From the NCBI RefSeq assembly GCF_019931165.1, contig NZ_JAIOUP010000010.1, positions 1 to 64,000 on the forward strand: a DNA stretch of 64,000 bases. The letters are read 5' to 3'. The position numbers were made by a program, and so were the translations under genes. This document shows, piece by piece, positions 1-6,796 of the stretch. The notes under the pieces were generated by a model. It had not been told where the DNA came from, searched no databases, and saw nothing but the letters and a program-made list of their open reading frames with translations. This stretch comes from Schnuerera sp. xch1. Lineage in GTDB: Bacteria; Bacillota; Clostridia; Tissierellales; Tepidimicrobiaceae. Position 1 is the first letter of the stretch, and the number at the start of each line of letters is the position of its first letter.

Positions 1-66
1 GGCCTTAGGTGTAAGAGTAGTAATACTTTAAGCTGAAAGGTACTAATAGGTCGAGGGCTTGACCAG
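1..66 (+). rRNA. 23S ribosomal RNA, 3' end (partial)
   Basis: The first 60-odd bases match the conserved 3' terminus of bacterial 23S rRNA, including the block ACTAATAGGTCGAGGGCTTG followed by ACC. The rest of the gene lies upstream of the window. The 5S gene follows after about 185 bases in the same direction. The exact mature end cannot be fixed from sequence alone. Confidence 0.9.
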
Positions 67-76
67 AGATATAATT

Positions 77-191
77 TTTATGACCTAACTTAGCGAAGTG
101 ATAAGTGAGCTTTAGTAGGTCAAACGCAATGAGCACCAAATCTATGCGACCAAAGGGAGCAAATAGATTTGAGTTGCGAAACTGCGAACAC
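77..191 (+). repeat. Structured repeat element, copy A (23S-5S spacer)
   Basis: About 110 bases in the 23S-5S spacer that recur in diverged form at 1329-1437. Visible structure: an outer stem GACCTA (82-87)/TAGGTC (116-121) enclosing ACTTA (88-92)/TAAGT (102-106); then an 8-bp stem AAATCTAT (138-145)/ATAGATTT (163-170) around the loop GCGACCAAAGGGAGCAA; CGCAA (125-129) can pair with TTGCG (174-178) outside it. Copy B keeps the architecture with compensatory changes in the 8-bp stem. It should be transcribed as part of the rRNA precursor. I do not recognise it as a named family; function is unknown. Confidence 0.75.
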
Positions 192-251
192 TGTCTAGTT
201 TCCAATGAACAATAAAATCAAAAAAACAGTATTCTTGCGCAAGCAAGTTCA

Positions 252-368
252 TTTGGTGGCAATAGCGAGAGGGATACACCTGTAACCATACCGAACACAG
301 AAGTTAAGCCTCTCAGCGCCGATGGTACTTGGGTGGTAACGCCCTGGGAGAGTAGGACGCTGCCAAGT
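252..368 (+). rRNA. rrf: 5S ribosomal RNA
   Basis: A 117-base segment with the conserved 5S landmarks: TTTGGTGGCAATAGCGAGAGG at the 5' end split into its usual stem, the central CCATACCGAACACAGAAGTTAAG split across loops B and C, and GGTAACGCCCTGGGAGAGTAGGACGCTGCCA at the 3' end (quoted here as landmarks only, in part). The first and last bases pair as the terminal helix (TTTGG/CCAAG). It ends the rRNA operon whose 23S gene enters from the left. Confidence 0.95.
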
Positions 369-377
369 ACATAGATA

Positions 378-415
378 AAAAGCTCTATTTCGTAGGTCGA
401 GGTAGGGTTTTTTTT
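378..415 (+). terminator. Probable rRNA operon terminator
   Basis: A short stem CTCTA (383-387)/TAGGG (403-407, with one T-G pair) is followed by a run of eight T at 408-415, directly after the 5S gene. The stem is weak but the T-run and position fit an intrinsic terminator. Confidence 0.6.
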
Positions 416-446
416 AATTTTAGGAAATTACCGATATCAATATTTA

Positions 447-474
447 TTGACATATGTTCATAATAATATATAAT
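447..474 (+). promoter_or_regulatory. Sigma-A type promoter before the Fur-family gene
   Basis: TTGACA at 447-452 and TATAAT at 469-474, 16 bases apart. It precedes the Fur-family gene by about 100 bases of leader. The leader holds two crossing pairs of complementary segments (AACGAA 483-488 with TTCGTT 529-534; ACAAATC 490-496 with GATTTGT 543-549). Confidence 0.7.
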
Positions 475-655
475 ATAGATATAACGAACACAAATCCAAA
501 ACTAAATGGAAATTTTTAAACAGCATATTTCGTTAAAAATGTGATTTGTTTGTAAAGAGAGTTTAAAAGGTGTTGGTAAAGTGGAAAAACCTGATAATTA
601 TAAAAATGAAAGTTTTATATTAATTTAAAATTTAATAGAAGATAATGGGTATAAG

Positions 656-1048
656 ATGACTTCTCAGCGAAAAGAGATATTAGCGGAGTTTATTAAAAAT
701 AAAGAAGAACATTTAAGTGCAGAAAAAATTTATAATACATTAAAGTGTGGAGGGATAGGGTTCTCAACGGTATATAGAAGTATAAACCTTTTCGTGAATC
801 TAGAGATATTAAAAGAGTTTAAAGTTGATGATACCAGTTATTATGAATTAAAAATGTATGCTAAGAAACCTCTGCACATACATTTCAAATGTGAAAGATG
901 TAAAACTATTATGGATATAGATGATAAAGAAATAATATTAAAGTATTTGAAAATAAATAATTTAATTGAAAAAAATAATAAAATTCAAGTAAATGATGTT
1001 GATATCATGTTTCATGGATTATGTAATAATTGTATTAATAAAGCATAA
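656..1048 (+). CDS. Fur-family metal-responsive repressor, 5' end possibly broken
   Basis: Fur/PerR/Zur-type DNA-binding repressor of 130 residues as read from ATG 656. The winged-helix part (about 1-60) is followed by a dimerisation/metal domain with HIH at 74-76 and two CxxC pairs (C79/C82 and C123/C126) that would hold the structural zinc. Which metal or stress it senses cannot be told. The start is odd. ATG 656 has no good ribosome binding site and begins at the TSQR segment, so it lacks the first helix of the family. In the same frame, GTG 581 follows AAAGGTG and reads 15 codons to a TAA at 626-628, after which NLIEDNGYK leads into MTSQR exactly as a Fur N-terminus would. This looks like a nonsense change in the first helix, or a sequence error. 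The gene is a single transcription unit behind the promoter at 447. Confidence 0.75.
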   Translation: MTSQRKEILAEFIKNKEEHLSAEKIYNTLKCGGIGFSTVYRSINLFVNLEILKEFKVDDTSYYELKMYAKKPLHIHFKCERCKTIMDIDDKEIILKYLKINNLIEKNNKIQVNDVDIMFHGLCNNCINKA

Positions 1049-1109
1049 TTATGATTATGTGTGATAATTTAATTAATGAAAAGATAATAACAAATAATAT
1101 AAAATTGAG

Positions 1110-1138
1110 TTGCATAAATAATGATATAATGCTATAAT
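1110..1138 (+). promoter_or_regulatory. Promoter of the uracil permease transcript
   Basis: TTGCAT (1110-1115) and TATAAT (1133-1138) are 17 bases apart. A second TATAAT lies at 1125-1130. Transcription from here would include both PyrR sites and repeat copy B before the permease gene. Confidence 0.6.
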
Positions 1139-1164
1139 AGTTTAAGAAAATTTAAGAGTAAATC

Positions 1165-1261
1165 TTTAACTCAGTCCAGAGAGGCTGGCAAGATTGTAAT
1201 AATATAATGAATAGTTATGCAATTATGTAAAAAACTTCTTGCTGCCTGCAAGAAGTTTTTT
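1165..1261 (+). promoter_or_regulatory. PyrR-binding attenuator 1 with terminator
   Basis: The PyrR consensus loop AGTCCAGAGAGGCT occurs at 1173-1186 in the leader of the uracil permease gene. Downstream, AAAAAACTTCTTGC (1229-1242) and GCAAGAAGTTTTTT (1248-1261) form a strong intrinsic terminator. AGATTGTAA just after the loop (1191-1199) is complementary to TTACAATCT at 1269-1277, a candidate competing helix. By analogy with Bacillus pyr leaders, PyrR with UMP/UTP bound would favour termination. Confidence 0.85.
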
Positions 1262-1285
1262 ATGCAAGTTACAATCTAACAGTCC

Positions 1286-1331
1286 TTTAACTCAGTCCAG
1301 AGAGGCTGAAAAGGAGAGAAAACTCTCCTTT
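1286..1331 (+). promoter_or_regulatory. PyrR-binding site 2 with short hairpin
   Basis: A second, exact 23-base copy of the PyrR loop region seen at 1165-1187 lies at 1286-1308. It is followed at once by a 9-bp hairpin, AAAGGAGAG (1310-1318)/CTCTCCTTT (1323-1331) with loop AAAA. Unlike the first unit there is no long T-run; the structured repeat copy B begins directly behind the hairpin. Whether this unit still terminates is unclear. Confidence 0.75.
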
Positions 1332-1437
1332 ATGACCTAACACAGTGAACGAAAGTGAACTGATGTAGGTTAAACGCAACGAACTCCGAATTTGTGCGAC
1401 CGTAGGGAGCAAACAAATTCGTGATGTGAGATTGCAA
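1329..1437 (+). repeat. Structured repeat element, copy B (permease leader)
   Basis: Second copy of the element at 77-191. Outer stem GACCTA (1334-1339)/TAGGTT (1366-1371), inner stem CAGT (1343-1346)/ACTG (1359-1362), then an 8-bp stem GAATTTGT (1388-1395)/ACAAATTC (1413-1420) around GCGACCGTAGGGAGCAA. Three of the eight base pairs in this last stem differ from copy A on both strands while pairing is kept; the loop differs at two bases only. It ends a few bases before the ribosome binding site of the permease gene. Confidence 0.75.
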
Positions 1438-1460
1438 AAATTAAAAAAGGAGGTTTTTTT

Positions 1461-2717
1461 ATGTCAGAAAATGTAATTAGTAGAAACAAGCCAGAGACAA
1501 CATTGTTAAATAATTTTAAAAAGATGGTTTTAGCTCTTCAACATTTAATTGCTATGTTTGGTGCTACTGTGTTGGTGCCAATCTTAACAGGATTTGACCC
1601 ATCAGTAGCCTTATTAGCTGCAGGTCTTGGAACCTTAATATTCCATCTTTGTACTAATGGTAAAGTTCCAGTATTTTTAGGTTCATCTTTTGCGTTTATC
1701 CCAGTAATACTAACAGTCAAAGAATTATATAATGGGGATTTAGCATATGCTCAAGGTGGCATAGTAATAGCGGGATTAATATATGTCTTAATGTCCTTTT
1801 TAGTAAAGAAAATTGGGATGGATAGAATAAAGAAATATTTGCCACCACAGGTAGTAGGACCAATGATAATAGGCATAGGTTTAAATCTAATGCCAACAGC
1901 TCTTGACATGGCAAGTGGAAATTATGTAACAGCTGCTATAACATTGGGAATAGCTTTGATAATAAACTTTAAAGGTAAAGGATTTATAAAACAACTTGGA
2001 ATTTTAATAGCCGTAGTATCAGGTTATATAATTTCATTAAGTCTAGGACTAATAGACACAAATGTAATCAGTAGTGCTCCAATTGTAGCAATACCAACGT
2101 TTAATCTTCCGAAATTTGATATAGGAGCAATAGCGATAATTGCTCCAGTAGTATTAGCAGTATTTATGGAGCATTTAGGAGATATTACTACCAATGGTCA
2201 AGTTGTAGGTAAAAATTTTATAGAGAATCCAGGTTTAAACAGAACTTTATTAGGAGATGGATTAGCTACAACTGTAGCAGCTTTCATTGGAGGACCAGCT
2301 AATACAACCTATGGGGAGAATACAGGAGTTTTAGCTATAACCAAGAATTATGATCCATCAATATTAAGATTAGCGGCAGTATTTGCTATAGCATTAGGAT
2401 TTATTTCTAAAATAGGATCAGTATTGACAACAATTCCAGAGCCAGTAATGGGAGGAATAAGTTTGATGCTATTTGGTATGATAGCCTTAGTAGGTGCTAA
2501 AACCATAAAATCAAGCGAAGTAAAGTTCAACTGGAAAAACACGATGGTAATAGGGACAATATTATTACTAGGTCTTGGAAGTGGAATAATAGAAAGTAAA
2601 TTTGGGATTACTCTAGGAATTTCTGTAAATGACACAATCAGTGTATCTGGTCTAAGTTTTGCAGCTATAGTTGGTATGTTATTAAATGCTATATTGAATG
2701 GAAATGGAGAACAATAA
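1461..2717 (+). CDS. uraA: Uracil permease (NCS2 / UraA family)
   Basis: Membrane carrier that imports uracil, probably with protons, for pyrimidine salvage. The 418 residues fit the nucleobase:cation symporter-2 family in length and in being almost wholly hydrophobic, with a dozen or more membrane segments. The signature NTTYGENTG lies near residues 281-289, and an EHLGD segment sits near 238. The start has AAAAAAGGAGG eight bases upstream. Two PyrR loops in the leader tie expression to pyrimidine level, which supports uracil over xanthine or uric acid as substrate. A perfect palindromic terminator follows the stop codon. Confidence 0.92.
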   Translation: MSENVISRNKPETTLLNNFKKMVLALQHLIAMFGATVLVPILTGFDPSVALLAAGLGTLIFHLCTNGKVPVFLGSSFAFIPVILTVKELYNGDLAYAQGGIVIAGLIYVLMSFLVKKIGMDRIKKYLPPQVVGPMIIGIGLNLMPTALDMASGNYVTAAITLGIALIINFKGKGFIKQLGILIAVVSGYIISLSLGLIDTNVISSAPIVAIPTFNLPKFDIGAIAIIAPVVLAVFMEHLGDITTNGQVVGKNFIENPGLNRTLLGDGLATTVAAFIGGPANTTYGENTGVLAITKNYDPSILRLAAVFAIALGFISKIGSVLTTIPEPVMGGISLMLFGMIALVGAKTIKSSEVKFNWKNTMVIGTILLLGLGSGIIESKFGITLGISVNDTISVSGLSFAAIVGMLLNAILNGNGEQ

Positions 2718-2719
2718 CA

Positions 2720-2769
2720 CAAAATAATTAAAACCCATCTAAAATTTTAGATGGGTTTTAATTATTTTG
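2720..2769 (+). terminator. Palindromic terminator after uraA
   Basis: A 50-base perfect inverted repeat with centre AAAATTTT; the inner arms are AAAACCCATCT and AGATGGGTTTT. The TTTT needed for release lies inside the 3' arm. Confidence 0.8.
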
Positions 2770-2866
2770 GATGAATTATTAGACAAAATCAAAAATTAAG
2801 TATAAAATTAGTAAAGGAAAAGCTGTAATAGGTTAAGAGGAACCTTAATTAGAGAGGAAGTTTTTT

Positions 2867-4093
2867 ATGACAAAGGTGTTAGTAGTAGGTGGAGGGGCAG
2901 CGGGAATGATGGCTGCAATTTCAGCAAGAAATCATGGTGCAGATGTAACTGTACTAGAAAGAAATAATCGAGTAGGAAAGAAAATATTAGCTACAGGAAA
3001 TGGACGATGTAACTATACTAATATAAATTTATCTATTGATAATTATTATGGAAAGAATAGTAAATTTCCGCATAGTTGTATATCGCAATTTGATATACAT
3101 AGAACCATGGATTTTTTTGAACGACTTGGTATAACACCAGCAATTGAAGATAATGGTAAAGTATTTCCATTATCTTATCAAAGTTCTAGTATATTAGATG
3201 TACTGAGGTTTGAATTAGAATCTATCAATGTAGATGTGATTACAGATGCATATGTTGCAGATATAAAAAAATATGATGATTTTATAATAATCTTAGAAGA
3301 TGGACGTAAAATGCATGGAGATAGAGTCATACTTGCAACAGGAGGAAGGGCTGCCCCTAATACAGGGTCAGATGGCAATGGTTATATTTTAGCTGAAAAA
3401 TTAGGTCATAGTATAGTAGAAACTTTTCCTGGATTAGTTCAATTAAAATTAGAAGGAGATTTTTTTAAAAAAGTAGATGGAGTTAAATTTGTAGGTACTG
3501 CTAAACTTTATAAAAATAATGGATTTATTAAAGAGGACACAGGGGATATATTATTTACTAATTATGGAATATCTGGTCCTCCAATTCTTCAATTGAGCAG
3601 GACTGTTAATGAATATTTGAGTAAAGGGTTAAAAGTTTGGTTAGGTATATCTATAATTAATACTAAAAGTAGAGAAGAACTATACGAATACTTACAATAC
3701 AGATTTTCACTTATGTCTAAAAAGACTATAGAAATAGGGCTTATTGGACTTATAAATAAGAGATTAATACTTCCAATTCTTAGGGAGGCTGAAATAAATA
3801 GAGACAAACAAATTGCGTACTTAAGTAAAGAAGAAATAAGAAGGTTATCTATTTTATTAACAGATTTAAGATTTAGTGTAGCTGGAAGCAAATCTTGGCA
3901 GGATGCACAGATTACAGCAGGAGGTATTAAAACTAAAGAAATAAATAGTTCTACTATGGAATCAAAATTAGTAAAAGGTTTGTATTTTGCTGGAGAGGTT
4001 GTAGATGTTGATGGAGATTGTGGAGGTTTTAACCTACAATGGGCCTGGTCATCAGGATATGTAGCGGGTAAAAAATCTGCATCAAATAAATAA
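2867..4093 (+). CDS. HI0933/BaiN-family flavoprotein (NAD(P)/FAD oxidoreductase)
   Basis: A 408-residue flavoprotein of the HI0933/YhiN/BaiN family. The N-terminal FAD-binding motif GGGAAGMMAA is at 8-17, the family motif GNGRCNYTN at 44-52, and the C-terminal FAD-contact region AGEVVDVDGDCGGFN at about 375-389. Members have been linked to bile-acid ring reduction in gut clostridia, but the family is much wider and no substrate can be assigned here. The start has AGAGAGGAAG upstream. The next gene begins about 25 bases after the stop, so they are probably cotranscribed. Confidence 0.88.
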   Translation: MTKVLVVGGGAAGMMAAISARNHGADVTVLERNNRVGKKILATGNGRCNYTNINLSIDNYYGKNSKFPHSCISQFDIHRTMDFFERLGITPAIEDNGKVFPLSYQSSSILDVLRFELESINVDVITDAYVADIKKYDDFIIILEDGRKMHGDRVILATGGRAAPNTGSDGNGYILAEKLGHSIVETFPGLVQLKLEGDFFKKVDGVKFVGTAKLYKNNGFIKEDTGDILFTNYGISGPPILQLSRTVNEYLSKGLKVWLGISIINTKSREELYEYLQYRFSLMSKKTIEIGLIGLINKRLILPILREAEINRDKQIAYLSKEEIRRLSILLTDLRFSVAGSKSWQDAQITAGGIKTKEINSSTMESKLVKGLYFAGEVVDVDGDCGGFNLQWAWSSGYVAGKKSASNK

Positions 4094-4117
4094 TTGAACA
4101 TTGAAAGGATGAATCTT

Positions 4118-5410
4118 ATGTTTACAATGAATGAAAAATTGAAAGAATTATCAAGACAAGGTAAAGATATAAGGACTTCTATAGTTGGAGCAGGTAAGAT
4201 GGGAAAAGGGCTTGTAAATCAAATGTCTAGAATAAAAGGGATGTTACCTTCTTTAGTTATAAATAGGCATATTGAAAAAGCAGTGGATGCACTTCTATCA
4301 TCAGGAGTTAGTAAAGATGATATGGTTATTGTAGAGTCTCTTAAAGATGCTAATTTTTACTTGGAAAAAGGCAAATTTGTTGTCAGCGAAAATACAGAAT
4401 TAGCAGCAAAGGCTAATATTATTGATGCAGTAGTAGATGCAACAGGAGTACCAGAAGTAGGTGCAAAGCTTTCACTTGACGCTATAGACAACAAAAAACA
4501 TATAATCATGTTGAATGTAGAAGCGGATGCTGTAGTAGGGCCAATTTTATATGAAAGGGCTCAGAAAGTAGAAGTTGTATATACTGGAACAGCGGGAGAT
4601 GAACCAGGAGCTACAATGGAATTATACAATTTTGCTACAGGGTTAGGCTTTGATGTGTTAGCTATTGGCAAGGGTAAAAATAATCCTTTAAATTTTGATG
4701 CAAATCCTACTACGGTATATGAGGACGCATTGAAGAAAGATCTTAAACCACATATGTTAGCAGAATTTGTTGATGGAACAAATACTATGATTGAATTAAC
4801 ATCTTTAGCAAATGCTACAGGATTTGTACCAGATATTAGAGGCTGTCATGGAATAGAAAGCGATATTAATAGTTTAACAGATGTTTTAAGATTAAAAGAA
4901 GAGGGTGGAGTTTTAAATAAATATGGAGTAGTAGATTTTGTAGAAGGAATTGCACCAGGGGTATTTGCTATAATTACTACAAAGTTAGAGGAGGTACATA
5001 AACAAATGGAATATTTGAATATGGGCAAAGGACCTAATTATGTACTATATAGACCTTATCATCTAACAAGTTTAGAAACTCCAGTAACAATATTTGAGGC
5101 TTGCTATTATAACGAAGCGACTATTGCACCTACAAAGGGTTCAATAGCTGAAACAGTGACAGTAGCAAAGAAGGATTTGAAGGCAGGAGATATGTTAGAT
5201 CGTATTGGAGGATATACTGTTTATGGTAGTATTGAAGAGCATAAGGTAGCGATGAAAGAGAATTTAGTGCCTATATGTCTTATTGATGAGAATACAAAGC
5301 TATTAAAGGATGTTAAAAAAGGCCAATTTATAACCTATGATATGTTAGAATTGGACACAGATAGGACTATATACAAATTGAGAAAATTGCAAGATAAGAC
5401 AATAGGTTAA
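4118..5410 (+). CDS. Homoserine-dehydrogenase-like oxidoreductase with SAF domain
   Basis: A 430-residue protein with an N-terminal NAD(P)-binding fold (GAGKMG at 24-29) resembling homoserine dehydrogenase and a C-terminal SAF-type domain (roughly 335-430). The catalytic part of true homoserine dehydrogenase is not evident, and no threonine or lysine genes lie nearby, so a role in aspartate-family synthesis is doubtful. I recognise the architecture but cannot name a substrate. I chose ATG 4118 because GAAAGG at 4103-4108 is well spaced for it; an upstream TTG at 4094 directly abuts the stop of the previous gene and has no binding site. The neighbours are a flavoprotein upstream and lipoate ligase downstream. 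Confidence 0.78.
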   Translation: MFTMNEKLKELSRQGKDIRTSIVGAGKMGKGLVNQMSRIKGMLPSLVINRHIEKAVDALLSSGVSKDDMVIVESLKDANFYLEKGKFVVSENTELAAKANIIDAVVDATGVPEVGAKLSLDAIDNKKHIIMLNVEADAVVGPILYERAQKVEVVYTGTAGDEPGATMELYNFATGLGFDVLAIGKGKNNPLNFDANPTTVYEDALKKDLKPHMLAEFVDGTNTMIELTSLANATGFVPDIRGCHGIESDINSLTDVLRLKEEGGVLNKYGVVDFVEGIAPGVFAIITTKLEEVHKQMEYLNMGKGPNYVLYRPYHLTSLETPVTIFEACYYNEATIAPTKGSIAETVTVAKKDLKAGDMLDRIGGYTVYGSIEEHKVAMKENLVPICLIDENTKLLKDVKKGQFITYDMLELDTDRTIYKLRKLQDKTIG

Positions 5411-5485
5411 ATTATAAACAATATTTTACAATTAGCTGAGTATCGTTTAAAATAAAAGATATTACTATATATTTGGGGGAATTAT

Positions 5486-6472
5486 ATGATATATATAAAG
5501 AATAATGATAACAGGCCTCAGTTTAATTTAGCATTAGAACAGTATGTGTTTGATAATTTAGATCAATTTGATGATATATTTTTATTATGGATAAACGAAC
5601 CATCCATAATCATTGGGAAGAATCAAAATACCATACAGGAAATTAACTTAGATTATGTGAGGAAAAACAATATAAATGTAGTCAGAAGATTATCCGGTGG
5701 GGGTGCAGTTTATCATGATTATGGCAATTTAAATTACACAATAATATCAAAGAATAAGGAGTCAGTTGCTTTCAATTTTGAAGCTTTTTCTAAGCCTGTA
5801 ATAGAGGTGTTAGAAAAGCTTGGAATAAAAGCTGAGTTTACTGGCAGAAATGATTTGACTATAGAAGGTCAGAAGTTTTGTGGTAATGCTCAATACATGA
5901 AAAAGGGTAAAGTTCTTCATCATGGAGCCATGCTTTATGATACCGATTTAAATGTCTTAGGAAATGCTTTAAAAGTATCTAGGGATAAGATAGAGTCTAA
6001 GGGGGTAAAATCAGTAAGAAGTAGAGTTACAAATATTAAAGATCATCTAAATGAAGATATTACAATAGAAGATTTCAAGCAACTTCTATTAAAACATATG
6101 TTTGAAAGTGATAAAGAGATTCGACAATACAAGTTGACAGAAAAAGATTATCTGAATATAAATAAATTAATGAAAGAAAAGTATGATACTTGGGAATGGA
6201 ATTTTGGAAGCTCACCTGATTTTAATATAGAAAAGTCTAAAAGATTTAAAACAGGAAAAGTAGAGACAAAATTATATGTAGTAGATGGCATAATAAAAGA
6301 AATCAAATTTTATGGGGATTTCTTTGGTGGAGGAGAAATATTGGATGTTGAGAAAAAATTTATTGGAGTAAGATATAGAGAGGATGAAATAAAAGAGCTT
6401 TTAGAGACTATAGATATAGGATATTATTTTTCAGGAATTTCTAGAGATGAAATGATGAGTTGTTTGATATAA
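5486..6472 (+). CDS. lplA: Lipoate--protein ligase
   Basis: Attaches free lipoate, through lipoyl-AMP, to lysines of lipoyl domains such as GcvH or 2-oxo acid dehydrogenase E2 subunits. The 328 residues carry the biotin/lipoate ligase fold with RRLSGGGAVYHD at 67-78 and GQKFCGNAQ with a downstream lysine-rich KKGKVLHHG segment near 126-143. The extra C-terminal domain (from about 250) fits full-length LplA and not LipM/LipL. GGGGGA precedes the ATG. No lipoyl-dependent enzyme gene is in view. The next promoter starts five bases after the stop. Confidence 0.9.
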   Translation: MIYIKNNDNRPQFNLALEQYVFDNLDQFDDIFLLWINEPSIIIGKNQNTIQEINLDYVRKNNINVVRRLSGGGAVYHDYGNLNYTIISKNKESVAFNFEAFSKPVIEVLEKLGIKAEFTGRNDLTIEGQKFCGNAQYMKKGKVLHHGAMLYDTDLNVLGNALKVSRDKIESKGVKSVRSRVTNIKDHLNEDITIEDFKQLLLKHMFESDKEIRQYKLTEKDYLNINKLMKEKYDTWEWNFGSSPDFNIEKSKRFKTGKVETKLYVVDGIIKEIKFYGDFFGGGEILDVEKKFIGVRYREDEIKELLETIDIGYYFSGISRDEMMSCLI

Positions 6473-6477
6473 ATAAC

Positions 6478-6507
6478 TTGACAAACTTGGTAAGTTTGAT
6501 GTATATT
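6478..6507 (+). promoter_or_regulatory. Promoter of the ileS transcript
   Basis: TTGACA (6478-6483) and TATATT (6502-6507), 18 bases apart, just downstream of lplA and ahead of the T-box leader. Confidence 0.65.
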
Positions 6508-6519
6508 AATATTCAAAAT

Positions 6520-6768
6520 ACAATGAAAGATGCGATGATAAAGATAGTAGTAAAAGATATTTATTATACAGAGAAATAATCATATGCTGAGAGATTATTA
6601 ATAAAACCTTTTACGAAAATCACTTTGGAGCACAATATCTGAAATTAACAGTAAGATGTTGCGTCTATGGCGTTATAATAAAGAAGTGGCAGGATTTAAT
6701 TACTTATGTCCTGCAAATTGGGTGGTACCGCGAATATTCGTCCCTAAGCTTATGCTTAGGGATTTTTT
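6520..6768 (+). promoter_or_regulatory. T-box leader, isoleucine specific
   Basis: The T-box TGGGTGGTACCGCG is at 6719-6732, and the terminator CCCTAAGC (6742-6749)/GCTTAGGG (6754-6761) is followed by six T. The Stem I start GATGATAAAGATAGTAGTA begins near 6534. The candidate specifier is ATC at 6619-6621 within GAAAATCACTTTGG, the same setting as TGC in the cysS leader, so uncharged tRNA-Ile would be sensed to antiterminate ileS. Confidence 0.92.
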
Positions 6769-6796
6769 AATAAAAATTAAAGAGAGGATGAAAAAA

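Noticed and set aside
5-205. Minus-strand open frame of 66 codons across the 23S end and spacer
   Set aside because: It overlaps rRNA and the structured repeat, with no coding features.
1310-1331. Second hairpin of the uraA leader as a standard terminator
   Set aside because: It lacks a T-run, so I list it only as part of PyrR site 2 and not as a separate terminator.
2348-2722. Minus-strand open frame of 124 codons opposite uraA
   Set aside because: It is antisense to a clear membrane protein gene, hydrophobic only by complement, with no binding site.
6656-6796. In-frame 5' extension of ileS beginning at 6656
   Set aside because: It runs through the T-box sequence and terminator hairpin, so it is leader RNA; the binding site supports TTG 6797.
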